From positions 1-64,000 of the forward strand of contig CAKREB010000011.1 in NCBI GenBank assembly GCA_934317005.1: 64,000 nucleotides of DNA, given 5' to 3'. The stretch is from an uncultured Lachnospiraceae bacterium (GTDB taxonomy: Bacteria > Bacillota > Clostridia > Lachnospirales > Lachnospiraceae). Below are positions 26,034 to 34,753 of the stretch, piece after piece. Below the pieces are notes generated by a model. It did no database searches, was not told where the DNA came from, and saw only the letters and a program-made list of their open reading frames with translations. The position numbers and the translations under genes were made by a program. Position 1 is the stretch's first letter, and every line of letters starts with the position of its first letter.

Positions 26034-26336
26034 ATTAATTCTTTTTGCAACAAAATTGACAAAATGAAGGATTTTTGACAGAGCATAATATATAGGAAAA
26101 ATGAATGTGATTTATATTATGAAGCAAATATCAATCAGATTGGTGAAGAATGCATTGCCTCATGAGCAATTAAAAATGTTCACTTAATATGTTTGCGCTA
26201 TTTGCCGATATATTATACAGTGAATTTAGAACTCTGTAAAAGATAAAATATTTCGAATCGTATATTGCAGAGATCAAAATAGAATGAATTTATTGCAAGG
26301 ATGCAATAAAAAAGTGCAGGAGGCAAAAAGAAAGAT
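26034..26336 (+). other. Intergenic region with a sigma-28 promoter
   Basis: No gene is seen in this 303-base AT-rich gap. It holds the SigD-type promoter at 26195-26221, listed separately, and the AGGAGG (26318-26323) of pseB. Confidence 0.6.
26195..26221 (+). promoter_or_regulatory. Sigma-28 (SigD)-type promoter of the pse operon
   Basis: TAAT (26195-26198), 15 bases and GCCGATAT (26214-26221) match the FliA/SigD consensus TAAA-N15-GCCGATAA closely. The start of transcription would be near 26228, about 110 bases before pseB. Confidence 0.7.
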
Positions 26337-27329
26337 ATGTTAAACAATAAAACAATTCTGATAACAGGTGGAACCGGTTCTTTTGGTAATGCGTTTACAG
26401 AGTATGTATTAGAGCATTACGATCCAAAGAAGATCATTATTTATTCCAGAGACGAATATAAACAGTTTATTATGTCCAATAAGCTGAAAAAATATAGTAA
26501 AAAATTACGCTTTTTTATTGGTGATGTCAGAGATAAAGAGCGTTTATACCGCGCTTTTGAGGGTGTGGATTATGTTGTGCATGCTGCTGCATTAAAGCAG
26601 GTTCCGGCATGTGAATACAATCCGATGGAGGCTGTTAAGACAAATATCAATGGTGCAATGAATATTGTGGATGCGGCTTTGGACTGTGGTGTCAAGAGAG
26701 TCGTGGCATTGTCAACAGATAAAGCAGTCAATCCAATCAATCTGTACGGTGGTACAAAATTAGTTTCGGACAAGCTTTTTATTGCGGCGAATGCTTATGC
26801 AGGTGCAAAGGATGTGTGCTTTTCGATTGTCCGTTATGGAAATGTGGCAGGCAGTAGAGGCTCTGTTATCCCATTTTTCCGTAATTTAGTGGAGCAGGGA
26901 GAGACAAAGCTGCCTATTACGGATTATCGCATGAGCCGTTTTTGGATCAGTCTGGATGAAGGTGTCCAGTTAGTTATTAAGGCTTTGTCAGAGGCAAAAG
27001 GTGGAGAAACCTTTATATCCAAGATACCTTCTTTTAAGATTACAGATCTGGCACAGGCAATCCTGCCAGACTGCGAGATGCCGGAGGTTGGTATCCGCGA
27101 AGGAGAGAAGCTTCATGAAGTGATGGTTACCAAGGAAGATTCGATGCTTACTTATGAATATGATAAGCACTTTATTGTATATCCTCATTTTGACTGGTGG
27201 GATGCTTCGAAGATTCAGGAAGGCGGAAAGCGTGTGGAGCAGGGATTTGAGTATAGTTCCGGTAACAATACGGACTGGCTTAGTGTAGAACAGATTCAGG
27301 AATTATTAAAAACGGTAGAAGAACACTAG
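26337..27329 (+). CDS. pseB: UDP-GlcNAc 4,6-dehydratase (inverting), pseudaminic acid pathway
   Basis: PseB catalyses the first step of pseudaminic acid synthesis, turning UDP-GlcNAc into the 4-keto-6-deoxy-L-arabino sugar. This 330-residue protein is an extended short-chain dehydrogenase: ILITGGTGSFGNAFTEYV is the NAD(P)-binding motif, IGDVRDKERLYRAF and HAAALKQVPACEYNP are typical of PseB, and the catalytic Tyr-X3-Lys is in LYGGTKLVSDKLF. VRYGNVAGSRGSVIPFF also matches. Length is that of the family. It is first of a pseB-pseF-pseH operon with an 11-base gap to pseF. A SigD-type promoter lies upstream. Confidence 0.95.
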   Translation: MLNNKTILITGGTGSFGNAFTEYVLEHYDPKKIIIYSRDEYKQFIMSNKLKKYSKKLRFFIGDVRDKERLYRAFEGVDYVVHAAALKQVPACEYNPMEAVKTNINGAMNIVDAALDCGVKRVVALSTDKAVNPINLYGGTKLVSDKLFIAANAYAGAKDVCFSIVRYGNVAGSRGSVIPFFRNLVEQGETKLPITDYRMSRFWISLDEGVQLVIKALSEAKGGETFISKIPSFKITDLAQAILPDCEMPEVGIREGEKLHEVMVTKEDSMLTYEYDKHFIVYPHFDWWDASKIQEGGKRVEQGFEYSSGNNTDWLSVEQIQELLKTVEEH

Positions 27330-27340
27330 GAGAGACCGTC

Positions 27341-28057
27341 ATGAAGGATAAAAAGATAGCAATTATTACAGCACGTGGTGGCAGTAAAAGAATTCCACAT
27401 AAAAATATTAAACAATTCTGTGGAAAACCGATTTTGGCATATTCCATTGAGGCAGCGCTGCAGTCGGGATTGTTTGATGAAGTAATGGTGTCAACAGATA
27501 GTGATGAGATCGCAGAGATTGCAAAAAAATACGGTGCGCAAGTCCCTTTTCTTCGCAGTGCAAAGACATCGGATGATTATGCTACAACAGCAGATGTGCT
27601 GGTAGAGGTTTTGGATGAATATGAAAAGCTGGGAGAAAAGTTTGAGTATATGGTGTGCATTTATCCGACAGCACCATTTGTTACACCGGAAAAACTTCAG
27701 GATGGGTTTGATCTGTTGAAAAAGGAACATGCTGTGATGGCGATGCCGGTTGTTGCATTTTCTTATCCACCTCAGAGGGGATATATTCTGCAGGAAGAAA
27801 AATTGGTAATGAAAGAAAAGGAAAACTACAGCAAACGTTCGCAGGATTTGGAAAAGATTTATCATGATGCCGGGCAGTTTTATATTTATAGTGTACAGGC
27901 TTTTTGTGAGAACGAGGGAAAGATCATGGAAAATATTGTGCCAATCATTGTAGATGAACTGGAAGTGCAGGATATTGATAATGAAACAGACTGGAAATTG
28001 GCGGAAATGAAATATCAGCTGATCAAGGAAGCAAAGCAGGGAAAGAAAAATGAGTGA
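27341..28057 (+). CDS. pseF: Pseudaminic acid cytidylyltransferase
   Basis: PseF activates pseudaminic acid with CTP to give CMP-pseudaminic acid, the donor used by Maf transferases. The protein (238 residues) has the CMP-sugar synthetase start IITARGGSKRIPHKNIKQF, MVSTDSDEIAEIAKKYGA and CIYPTAPFVTPEKL. It lacks a HAD phosphatase extension. AGGAGAG lies 7 bases before the ATG. It overlaps pseH by 8 bases. A legionaminic or neuraminic acid cytidylyltransferase would look similar, but the neighbouring pseB, pseH and pseG favour pseudaminic acid. Confidence 0.92.
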   Translation: MKDKKIAIITARGGSKRIPHKNIKQFCGKPILAYSIEAALQSGLFDEVMVSTDSDEIAEIAKKYGAQVPFLRSAKTSDDYATTADVLVEVLDEYEKLGEKFEYMVCIYPTAPFVTPEKLQDGFDLLKKEHAVMAMPVVAFSYPPQRGYILQEEKLVMKEKENYSKRSQDLEKIYHDAGQFYIYSVQAFCENEGKIMENIVPIIVDELEVQDIDNETDWKLAEMKYQLIKEAKQGKKNE

Positions 28058-28493
28058 GTACTATTTGAGAAAGGCAAATAAGTCCGATTTGGAGACAACA
28101 TTTCGCTGGGCAAATGATGAAGAAGTCAGAAAAAATTCTTTTCACAGTGAGGCGATTTCGCTGGAAGAGCATACCAGATGGTTTTTGCGGAAGATAATAG
28201 AAGAAGCGGTAGATTATTTTATCTACGGTACGGAAGAAACTCCAATCGGTCAGATACGACTGGATTACACTGGGACAATGGGAGTAATCAGTTACAGCAT
28301 TGATCAGGCATATCGCAGGCAGGGACATGGTGAACGGATGCTGCGTCTGGCAGAGCAGGAAGTGAAGCGCATTAGAAAAAATATCACTTGTCTTGAGGCT
28401 GAGGTGAAGCAGAGCAATCCCGGCTCGATGAGACGTTTTCAAAAGCTGGGATATGAGGAAGAACGGATTGTAAGGTATCAGAAGAAGCTGTGA
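28050..28493 (+). CDS. pseH: UDP-4-amino-4,6-dideoxy-N-acetyl-altrosamine N-acetyltransferase
   Basis: PseH acetylates the 4-amino group of the altrosamine intermediate. This is a 147-residue GNAT-fold protein: YYLRKANKSDLETTFRWAND at the N-terminus with the NDEEVRKNSF segment typical of PseH, VISYSIDQAYRRQGHGERM with the acetyl-CoA loop (R-X2-G-X-G), and NPGSMRRFQKLGYEEE near the end. It is translationally coupled to pseF by overlap. In Campylobacter and Helicobacter PseH acts between PseC and PseG. Confidence 0.9.
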   Translation: MSEYYLRKANKSDLETTFRWANDEEVRKNSFHSEAISLEEHTRWFLRKIIEEAVDYFIYGTEETPIGQIRLDYTGTMGVISYSIDQAYRRQGHGERMLRLAEQEVKRIRKNITCLEAEVKQSNPGSMRRFQKLGYEEERIVRYQKKL

Positions 28494-28564
28494 TGGGGTA
28501 ATTGTTAAACAGTGTAGATATATGCATCTTACTAGCATAATATAATTAAGATGAGAGGAAAAAT

Positions 28565-28778
28565 TTGATATCTATATGTATAATAAAAAAGAATGAATCT
28601 GAGAAATTAAGGAAGTGTTTAGATGTGATTAGAAATTTCTAAAGATCGAGATAACTATCAAACATATGTTGCATCTGTTTATATTGACCGTAGTGGATAT
28701 ATTGGTGAGATTTATGAGTGTACAGGATATGTGGATAAGGTAAAAAAGTATTATTTGAAGTGCGGTGATGAAAATTAG
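28565..28778 (+). pseudogene. Two fused remnants: start of a family 2 glycosyltransferase and the tail of another gene
   Basis: From a TTG at 28565 (GAGAGGA just upstream) 25 codons read ISICIIKKNESEKLRKCLD, the typical first strand and helix of a family-2 glycosyltransferase, then stop. Immediately after, another frame (28632-28775) reads EISKDRDNYQTY, then YVDKVKKYYLKCG and a TAG at 28776-28778. A shorter match to the second piece lies just before the intact pseG (near 34655-34685), so it belongs to the duplicated block described for the pseG remnant. Neither piece is functional. Confidence 0.5.
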
Positions 28779-29040
28779 TTGATAGAAAGTCGGCAATTTG
28801 CTTAACACTCTGACTGTCTATCAGTTGGTATGTAAGATATGAAAAGGAATGTTCATCTCCTACATACGTGCAGTCTCTTTTTCTTCTGCCTGTAAAAAAG
28901 GCAGGATTTTCATCTTTTGATAAGCTTGCTTGCAATGGAAATACAGCGGATTATAGGAATCCCACATTTTTTGCGTGGTTTGTTTTTTATTACGATATTG
29001 TATTCTTATCTTTTAGTATAATGGGAATTGTTTGTTGTAG
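28759..29040 (-). pseudogene. Decayed copy of pseG with a large internal deletion
   Basis: The minus strand encodes QLIDSQSVKQIADFLSTNFHH, nearly the same as the C-terminus of the intact PseG at 34754-35827 (QLVDGQGVKRIADFLSTNLHH). It then jumps to sequence matching the region around codon 60 and on through the start codon to the promoter (AGTATA and flanking bases near 29018-29035, plus-strand sense). The join at about 28822-28830 lies in a CAG-YY-GGT motif found at both deletion ends in the intact gene (34826-34833 and 35645-35652), so about 0.8 kb was lost between short direct repeats. The start codon is also gone. Confidence 0.85.
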
Positions 29041-29438
29041 GGAATGTTTTATTGTAAATGTACCATAGTATTTATATAGACAATACTATAATAAATTGTG
29101 ATAATCAACACTTAAGATTTTTTTGCTATAAGGATTAGGGTGTTAAAAATCCATTTTCATAGCGGAAATATTTTTTTGAAAAATTGTACCACAATATTTT
29201 GAAGTGATGTGGTGTATCGTTAATAGATATTGTAGTTAAAGATCCAGAGAAATAGTCTGCCAGGAAAATTCAGATCTTTTGACACCGTAATCCTATAAGT
29301 AAAGTTTCAAAGGTAGTTTTGTTTATACATCGAAAAATAATGTAGTTTTTACAAAATATGGAAGTAGAGTGTTCATAACAAACCTTTGATTCTACTTGAT
29401 AGATTTAATATAGAACATATAAGATAAAGGTGATAATT
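29041..29438 (+). other. AT-rich gap before the cobalamin cassette
   Basis: About 400 bases without a gene. I see no convincing promoter, hairpin or remnant; a TTGATA/TATAAG pair at 29396-29423 is too close to the start codon to be useful. It marks the left edge of the AT-rich insert. Confidence 0.5.
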
Positions 29439-30671
29439 ATGATGATATTAGTTTTGGCAGGAGGTTATGATCAGATAGCCTTAATAAAAGAAATTAAAAA
29501 ATATGACAACAGGGTATTACTTGCCGACTATTTTGAAAATCCTCCTGCAAAGAAATATGCAGATGAGTTTTTCAAGATTAGTACATTAGATGAAGCAGCG
29601 ATATTTTCACTAGCAAAAGAAAAACAGGTTGATCTTATTACGACCGCATGTACAGATCAGGCGTTGCTGACAGTTGCAAGAGTATCTGAAATGTTAGGAT
29701 TACCTTGTTATATTAGTTCAAAAACAGCACAAAATGTTACAAATAAAGCATATATGAAAAAGATGTTTGAAAAAAATAATATTCCTACAGCAGAATTTCA
29801 TATTTTAAATAATGGAAATATGGATCTTATTGATAGGATTCAGAAAAGAGAACAATATCCATATATTGTTAAACCGTGTGATTGCAATAGTTCTAAAGGT
29901 GTTATAAAAGTTATAGACAAAGAGCAACTAAAACAGGCTGTTAAAAATGCATTTGATTTAAGCAGGAGTAAAAAGGTTATTGTTGAACGTTATATTGAAG
30001 GAGCTGAAATATCAATTGACGCATGGGTTGATATGGGAAAATGTCAGATTCTTTCTATGAGTAAAACGAATAAAATTTTAGAAAATGATACTAGTTTTAC
30101 AATTTATCAAAGTGAATATCCAACTAAAATTTCAGATAAAATTTTTGATAAGATGAAAGTGGTATTGGATAAAATTTGCCAATCATTTAAATTGGAAAAT
30201 TGTCCATTACTTGTACAGGCAATTGTGGATAAAGAAAATTTATATGTGATTGAATTTAGTACAAGGATGGGTGGCGGGTCAAAGTATAAGTTTATGGAGT
30301 ATATTTCTGGGATTGATATTATTGAAAAATATGTTGATTTTATTCTTGGACGAAATATAATTAAGCTACGACCTAGGATATCAGAAAAATTTTATGAAAT
30401 AGATTATATATATGCAAAAACAGGGATAATTAGTAAATTAATAAATTTTGAAGAATTAAAACAGACAGGCTTGATTAAAGAATTGTTTATGTATAAATCG
30501 AAAGGTGATGTTATAAAAAAAATGGAAACAAGTAGTGACAGAATATTAGGAATGATGTTAGAAGCAAATTCCAAGGAGGAATTGTTACAAAAAAGGAATA
30601 AAGTTCTGAGCCTCACCAGAATAGAGAATGAAAAGGGAGAAAATATTATGTATAAAGAGTGTTTTATATAA
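29439..30671 (+). CDS. ATP-grasp carboxylate-amine ligase-like protein
   Basis: The protein has about 410 residues from ATG 29439 (AAAGG about 8 bases upstream). The layout is that of ATP-grasp ligases: an N-terminal Rossmann-like domain (LVLAGGYDQIALIKEIKKY), then an ATP-grasp core with YPYIVKPCDCNSSKGV (lysine and glycine-rich loop), KVIVERYIEGAEISIDAW and YVIEFSTRMGGGSKY for metal binding. Such enzymes activate a carboxylate as acyl phosphate and join it to an amine or other nucleophile. The substrate is unknown. It is the first gene of a four-gene, same-strand, very AT-rich cassette between two pseG copies. Confidence 0.85.
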   Translation: MMILVLAGGYDQIALIKEIKKYDNRVLLADYFENPPAKKYADEFFKISTLDEAAIFSLAKEKQVDLITTACTDQALLTVARVSEMLGLPCYISSKTAQNVTNKAYMKKMFEKNNIPTAEFHILNNGNMDLIDRIQKREQYPYIVKPCDCNSSKGVIKVIDKEQLKQAVKNAFDLSRSKKVIVERYIEGAEISIDAWVDMGKCQILSMSKTNKILENDTSFTIYQSEYPTKISDKIFDKMKVVLDKICQSFKLENCPLLVQAIVDKENLYVIEFSTRMGGGSKYKFMEYISGIDIIEKYVDFILGRNIIKLRPRISEKFYEIDYIYAKTGIISKLINFEELKQTGLIKELFMYKSKGDVIKKMETSSDRILGMMLEANSKEELLQKRNKVLSLTRIENEKGENIMYKECFI

Positions 30672-30694
30672 ATAATTCTGAAGGCAGGAGAAAA

Positions 30695-31756
30695 ATGATT
30701 ATGCGAATATATAACAAAATATGTATATGCGGAGCTGGGCATCAGGGAATGGCAATGGCTGCTCATCTAGCATTAAATGGGGAACGGATAATGTTGTGGA
30801 ATCGTACACCTGAGCATATTGCAAATATTAAAAAATCGAGAAGTATTCATTGTGATGGAATTATAAGTGGTACAGCAAAATTGGAAAAAGTCTCTTCAGA
30901 TATAGGAGAAGTTTTTTCGGATTTTATAATGGTTACGGTACCAAGTAATGCACATATGGACATTGCAAGAAAAATTGCACCTTATGTAAGTAGTAAAACA
31001 ATAATTATTCTGAACCCTGGAAGGACATTTGGAGCAATTGAGTTTGTCAGAGAACTGGAAAGATGTGGAGTAAAAGAGATACCCCATATAGCTGAAACAC
31101 AAACAATTGTTTATACGTGCAGAAAAAAAAACAACAATACATCAACTATTTTTGCATTAAAAAAAGATGTTCGAATAGCATCGTTAAATAAAACAGATAT
31201 TCAATATATTATGGACAATATGCCAAAATGTCTGCAAGGATACTTTAGAAATGAAGATACTGTTGCCAAAACTTCGTTTTCAAATGTTGGAATGATTTTA
31301 CATTGTGCTCCTGTATTGATGAATGTTGGATGGATAGAAAACGAAAAAGTAGATTTTAAATATTATTATGATGGAATATCAAAGTCAATTGCTAGATTTC
31401 TTGAAAAAATGGATAATGAAAGAGTAAGTGTCGCTAAAAAATTAGGCTATGAAATTGAAAACACAGAAGAATGGATGAAAAGAACATATCAGGTAAATGG
31501 AAAAGGAATATTTGAATGTATAAAAAATAATATTGCATACAAAGAAATAGATGCACCACAGGCTTTACAAAATTCCAGATATATATTCGAGGACATCCCA
31601 GATGGCTTGGTACCTATTGAATTCCTAGGAAAACAATTAGCAGTAAAAACACCATATATAACATTGATTATAGATTTAGCAAATGCGATGATGGAGACTG
31701 ATTTTAGATTGAAAGGTCGAACAATTCCTTTGAATGTGTTAAAACAATTTTTTTGA
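30695..31756 (+). CDS. NAD(P)-dependent octopine/nopaline dehydrogenase-like oxidoreductase
   Basis: This 353-residue protein has an N-terminal Rossmann fold (ICICGAGHQGMAMAAHLALNGE, then LWNRTPEHIANI) and a helical C-terminal domain with the opine dehydrogenase pattern NVGMILHCAPVLMNVG and a YYYDGISKSIARFLEKMDNER segment. Members of this family (PF02317 type) reductively join an amino acid to a 2-oxo acid, or reduce related substrates. AGGAG precedes the ATG at 30695; ATG 30701 is also possible. It lies 23 bases after the ATP-grasp gene and 16 before the cobalamin gene, in one operon. Confidence 0.82.
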   Translation: MIMRIYNKICICGAGHQGMAMAAHLALNGERIMLWNRTPEHIANIKKSRSIHCDGIISGTAKLEKVSSDIGEVFSDFIMVTVPSNAHMDIARKIAPYVSSKTIIILNPGRTFGAIEFVRELERCGVKEIPHIAETQTIVYTCRKKNNNTSTIFALKKDVRIASLNKTDIQYIMDNMPKCLQGYFRNEDTVAKTSFSNVGMILHCAPVLMNVGWIENEKVDFKYYYDGISKSIARFLEKMDNERVSVAKKLGYEIENTEEWMKRTYQVNGKGIFECIKNNIAYKEIDAPQALQNSRYIFEDIPDGLVPIEFLGKQLAVKTPYITLIIDLANAMMETDFRLKGRTIPLNVLKQFF

Positions 31757-31772
31757 CAACGGAGGTAATAGT

Positions 31773-33674
31773 GTGAATGTAGAAAGAAATGAGATATTTG
31801 GCTTGATGAAAACAATGATCGATGCACATACTATGGGAATATATGCAGCAGCAGAGTTATTGCGGGATTGTGAATATAACGTCATTATTTCTCCACCTAA
31901 AATTGAAAAAGCGTTAGAATCATTGGAAAGTGAAGAAAGTCAGCAAATAATTTTGGATTGGATTCAGCAAAATTATATTCAGCATATTGGCATATCTTAT
32001 CGATTGGATCCAGATGATGCAGTTCAACTAGTTGGAAAATTGGTAACAGTATTAAAGAAAAATCAATATTATGAAACAGATTCATCTATTGTTAAAAGTA
32101 TTTATTTTGCAGGATTAAAGCCGGCATGTGATTATATTGATCAAGAATATGCAGGAAGAATAAAAACATTTAGGGGGGGAGAATCTCCAGAAGAAACATT
32201 ATTAGTCATGGGAGTTCCAATGGATAAAATTCCTCACAAAATCTTGTCTGGATGTAAATATGATAAAAAAATTAAGGAGTTTGGAAAAGATATTATTCAA
32301 CAATCTCAGTATAGTGAAATAAAGCCTTTAGAAAAAGTTTACTATAAAGAATATGGAACAGTAAACGATACATTAATCAAACGATTAAAATATAATTTTA
32401 AGGAAGGGTTTCAACCATTAATCCGGGCACATTCTGGTCCTTATTATATGGATATGACGAGAAGAGAATGTATAGAAAAATATATTGAATGGTGTAAATA
32501 CCTAGCAAAAACTGGTTTCTTGGATATTTTGTCAATTGGAACGTCACAATTATCTCAATCAAATTTTAATGAAAATTGGACAGGAAAAAGTAACGGAGGT
32601 GGTGTTCCTGTTAATTCTGAAGAAGATTTTATTGATATTTGGAATGCTGCAAAACCAATGCTTGTGAGAACATATTCAGCGACAAAGAATATTCAGAACA
32701 TGGCATGGATGTATGAAAAAACATTAAATATTGCGTGGCATGCCCTTTCGTTGTGGTGGTTTGATGAATTGGACGGAAGAGGTCCTAATACATTATATGA
32801 TAATCTCAGCCAACATATTGCAACGATTAAAGATATTGCATTAATGAACAAGCCTGTAGAAGCTAATGTGCCACATCATTTTGCCTTTCGAGGATGTGAT
32901 GATATTACATATATTATTTCAGAGTATCTTGCTGCAAAGATGTCAAAAAAATGTGGAATTAAATATTTTATATTACAAAATATGTTAAATACACCAAGAA
33001 GTACATGGGGGGTACAGGATTTGGCAAAATCAAGAACGGTTTTGAAATTAGTAAAAGAGTTAGAAAATGACCAATTTAAGGTTATTTTTCAAACACGTGC
33101 GGGATTGGATTATTTTAAACCAGATTTGGAAGAGGCAAAGATACAGTTGGCTGCTGTTACAGCTATGATGGATGATATAGATCCGTATAATCATTTTAAT
33201 CCTGCTATAATACATGTTGTAAGTTATAGTGAGGCATTATTTTTGGCAACTCCTGAGATAATAAATGAAAGTATCAAAATAACTCGAAAATCACTGAGTG
33301 AATACAGAAAACATAAACATGAATTGAAGATAATAGAAAAAGTAGAAAATAATATTGCTGAAAGAATGGATATATTAGAGAAATCAGCCAGAGCAATAAT
33401 ACAGCAAATGGAAGAGAATATCCCTAATTTGTATTCACCTGAGGGATTGTATATCGCCTTTGTTTCTGGATGGCTCCCTGTTCCAGAATTATGGTCAGAA
33501 TCGGATGAATTTATACATGCAAAAAACTGGAATACAAAATTAAATAATGGTGGAATTGTATTGACGCAAAATAACGTTATATTATCGCTTGAAGACAGAA
33601 TAAATAAATGCGTAAAAAATATACCAGATGCAAAATATATTTTTAAGAACAAATATGGAAAGGTATTAATATGA
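31773..33674 (+). CDS. Cobalamin-binding mutase-like protein of unknown reaction
   Basis: This is a 633-residue protein starting at GTG (GGAGG 7 bases upstream). The N-terminus has the cobalamin signature D-X-H-X2-G (Asp17, His19, Gly22 in MIDAHTMGIYAAAELL), followed by GISYRLDPDDAV and IYFAGLKP where B12-binding domains have their S-X-L and glycine-rich segments. Residues about 210-500 contain RAHSGPYYMDMTRRE, SIGTSQLSQSNFNE, GGGVPVNSEEDF, ALSLWWFDELDGRGPN and NVPHHFAFRGCDD, a barrel-like region that recalls glutamate mutase/methylmalonyl mutase barrels but is not one I can name. B12 enzymes of this type rearrange carbon skeletons or move groups. The gene overlaps the next by four bases (ATGA). 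Confidence 0.75.
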   Translation: MNVERNEIFGLMKTMIDAHTMGIYAAAELLRDCEYNVIISPPKIEKALESLESEESQQIILDWIQQNYIQHIGISYRLDPDDAVQLVGKLVTVLKKNQYYETDSSIVKSIYFAGLKPACDYIDQEYAGRIKTFRGGESPEETLLVMGVPMDKIPHKILSGCKYDKKIKEFGKDIIQQSQYSEIKPLEKVYYKEYGTVNDTLIKRLKYNFKEGFQPLIRAHSGPYYMDMTRRECIEKYIEWCKYLAKTGFLDILSIGTSQLSQSNFNENWTGKSNGGGVPVNSEEDFIDIWNAAKPMLVRTYSATKNIQNMAWMYEKTLNIAWHALSLWWFDELDGRGPNTLYDNLSQHIATIKDIALMNKPVEANVPHHFAFRGCDDITYIISEYLAAKMSKKCGIKYFILQNMLNTPRSTWGVQDLAKSRTVLKLVKELENDQFKVIFQTRAGLDYFKPDLEEAKIQLAAVTAMMDDIDPYNHFNPAIIHVVSYSEALFLATPEIINESIKITRKSLSEYRKHKHELKIIEKVENNIAERMDILEKSARAIIQQMEENIPNLYSPEGLYIAFVSGWLPVPELWSESDEFIHAKNWNTKLNNGGIVLTQNNVILSLEDRINKCVKNIPDAKYIFKNKYGKVLI

Positions 33675-34531
33675 AAAATGTAATTGCGTGCCCAACAGGT
33701 GTTTGGGCAGAAAGATTATTTACAGTAGAACGATTTCAAACAATTAAATATTTTCTCGGAGAAACGGAAGGAATATATACAAAAGAAGGGTATTTTGAAA
33801 AACAAATACGTCCTTTTGACTATCTAAAATGTGAACAAAAACAAGATATTATAGTTATTATAACAGATACACACAAATATAATATCATCAAAGAAAAATT
33901 GATGCAGTATGGGCTGACAGAAAATGTGAATTTCTTTAATGGTTGGAAATTACATAGTAATTTTTATAATTTAATGTATACAGATACCGCTTGGAAAGAA
34001 TTTGAGAAAGAAAACAAGGATGCACTAGAAAGACAAAGACGGGGTTGGATGAAGCGCGCTGAGGAAATGGTCAAATTGATTCCAAAAGATACGACTAGCA
34101 TACTTGATATTGGCTGTGGCGAAGGATTGTTAAAAAGATATCTTTCTAAAAATATAAAATATTATGGTTTAGATTACTGTAAAAGAGATGAAAATACAAT
34201 TGTATGTGATCTTAATAAAGAAAATATACCAGATTTGAGTGTAGACATGTATTACCTTGCAGGTGTTATTGATTATATAGAAAATATACCATTGTTTATA
34301 AAACAATTTATTAACGTAAAGTATGTTATTTTGAGCAAGACAAGAAATGAGCGATTTATACGATTGGATGACAAAAGCGTTGACGAAGGATATTTAAATT
34401 ATGGAATAAATCCCTATTATAGTGCTGATTTGATAACTGATATGTATAAAAATAGATTTGTGTGTGAAAGAGTAGTATGGAATTATCAAACCAGAGATGA
34501 GTACTACTACTTGTTTAAAAATATAAGATGA
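33671..34531 (+). CDS. SAM-dependent methyltransferase of the cobalamin cassette
   Basis: The C-terminal two thirds form a class I methyltransferase: SILDIGCGEGLLKRYL is motif I, YYGLDYCKRDE the acidic strand, and YYLAGVIDYIENIPLF the motif IV region. The first 110 residues (VIACPTGVWAERLF, IIVIITDTHKYNII) look like the small nucleotide-fold domain that precedes some Clostridia sugar methyltransferases. It overlaps the cobalamin gene by ATGA, so the two are co-translated. Its target may be the product of the three upstream enzymes. Confidence 0.82.
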   Translation: MKNVIACPTGVWAERLFTVERFQTIKYFLGETEGIYTKEGYFEKQIRPFDYLKCEQKQDIIVIITDTHKYNIIKEKLMQYGLTENVNFFNGWKLHSNFYNLMYTDTAWKEFEKENKDALERQRRGWMKRAEEMVKLIPKDTTSILDIGCGEGLLKRYLSKNIKYYGLDYCKRDENTIVCDLNKENIPDLSVDMYYLAGVIDYIENIPLFIKQFINVKYVILSKTRNERFIRLDDKSVDEGYLNYGINPYYSADLITDMYKNRFVCERVVWNYQTRDEYYYLFKNIR

Positions 34532-34533
34532 TG

Positions 34534-34574
34534 TGAATGTCAAAAGTAACTTTTTAAAAACTCATTGACATTCA
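34534..34574 (+). terminator. Inverted repeat after the cassette
   Basis: A perfect 10-bp inverted repeat (TGAATGTCAA and TTGACATTCA) with a 21-base loop starts 2 bases after the methyltransferase stop. The loop contains a T-run and the region downstream is AT-rich. It could end or stabilise the cassette transcript, but it is not a classical terminator. Confidence 0.4.
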
Positions 34575-34753
34575 TATAAATTAACGTATTCTTTGAAAAA
34601 TGAATAAAGCTATGTTATTGTAGTATGCACTGATTCATCGGTATTTAAAATATATAGATAAGACAAAAAAGTATTATTTATAATTTGGCAGTAGAGGTAT
34701 TAAAAAGAATTAATGTATAATAGATCACTATTGAACGGAGCTGATTGAGTAGT

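Noticed and set aside
28639..28935. 98-codon minus-strand open frame as a real gene
   Set aside because: Its readable part is the C-terminal end of PseG joined to a fragment from the N-terminal region, so it is part of the pseG remnant.
29396..29423. TTGATA-N16-TATAAG as promoter of the cobalamin cassette
   Set aside because: It would start transcription at or inside the ribosome site of the first gene, leaving no usable leader.
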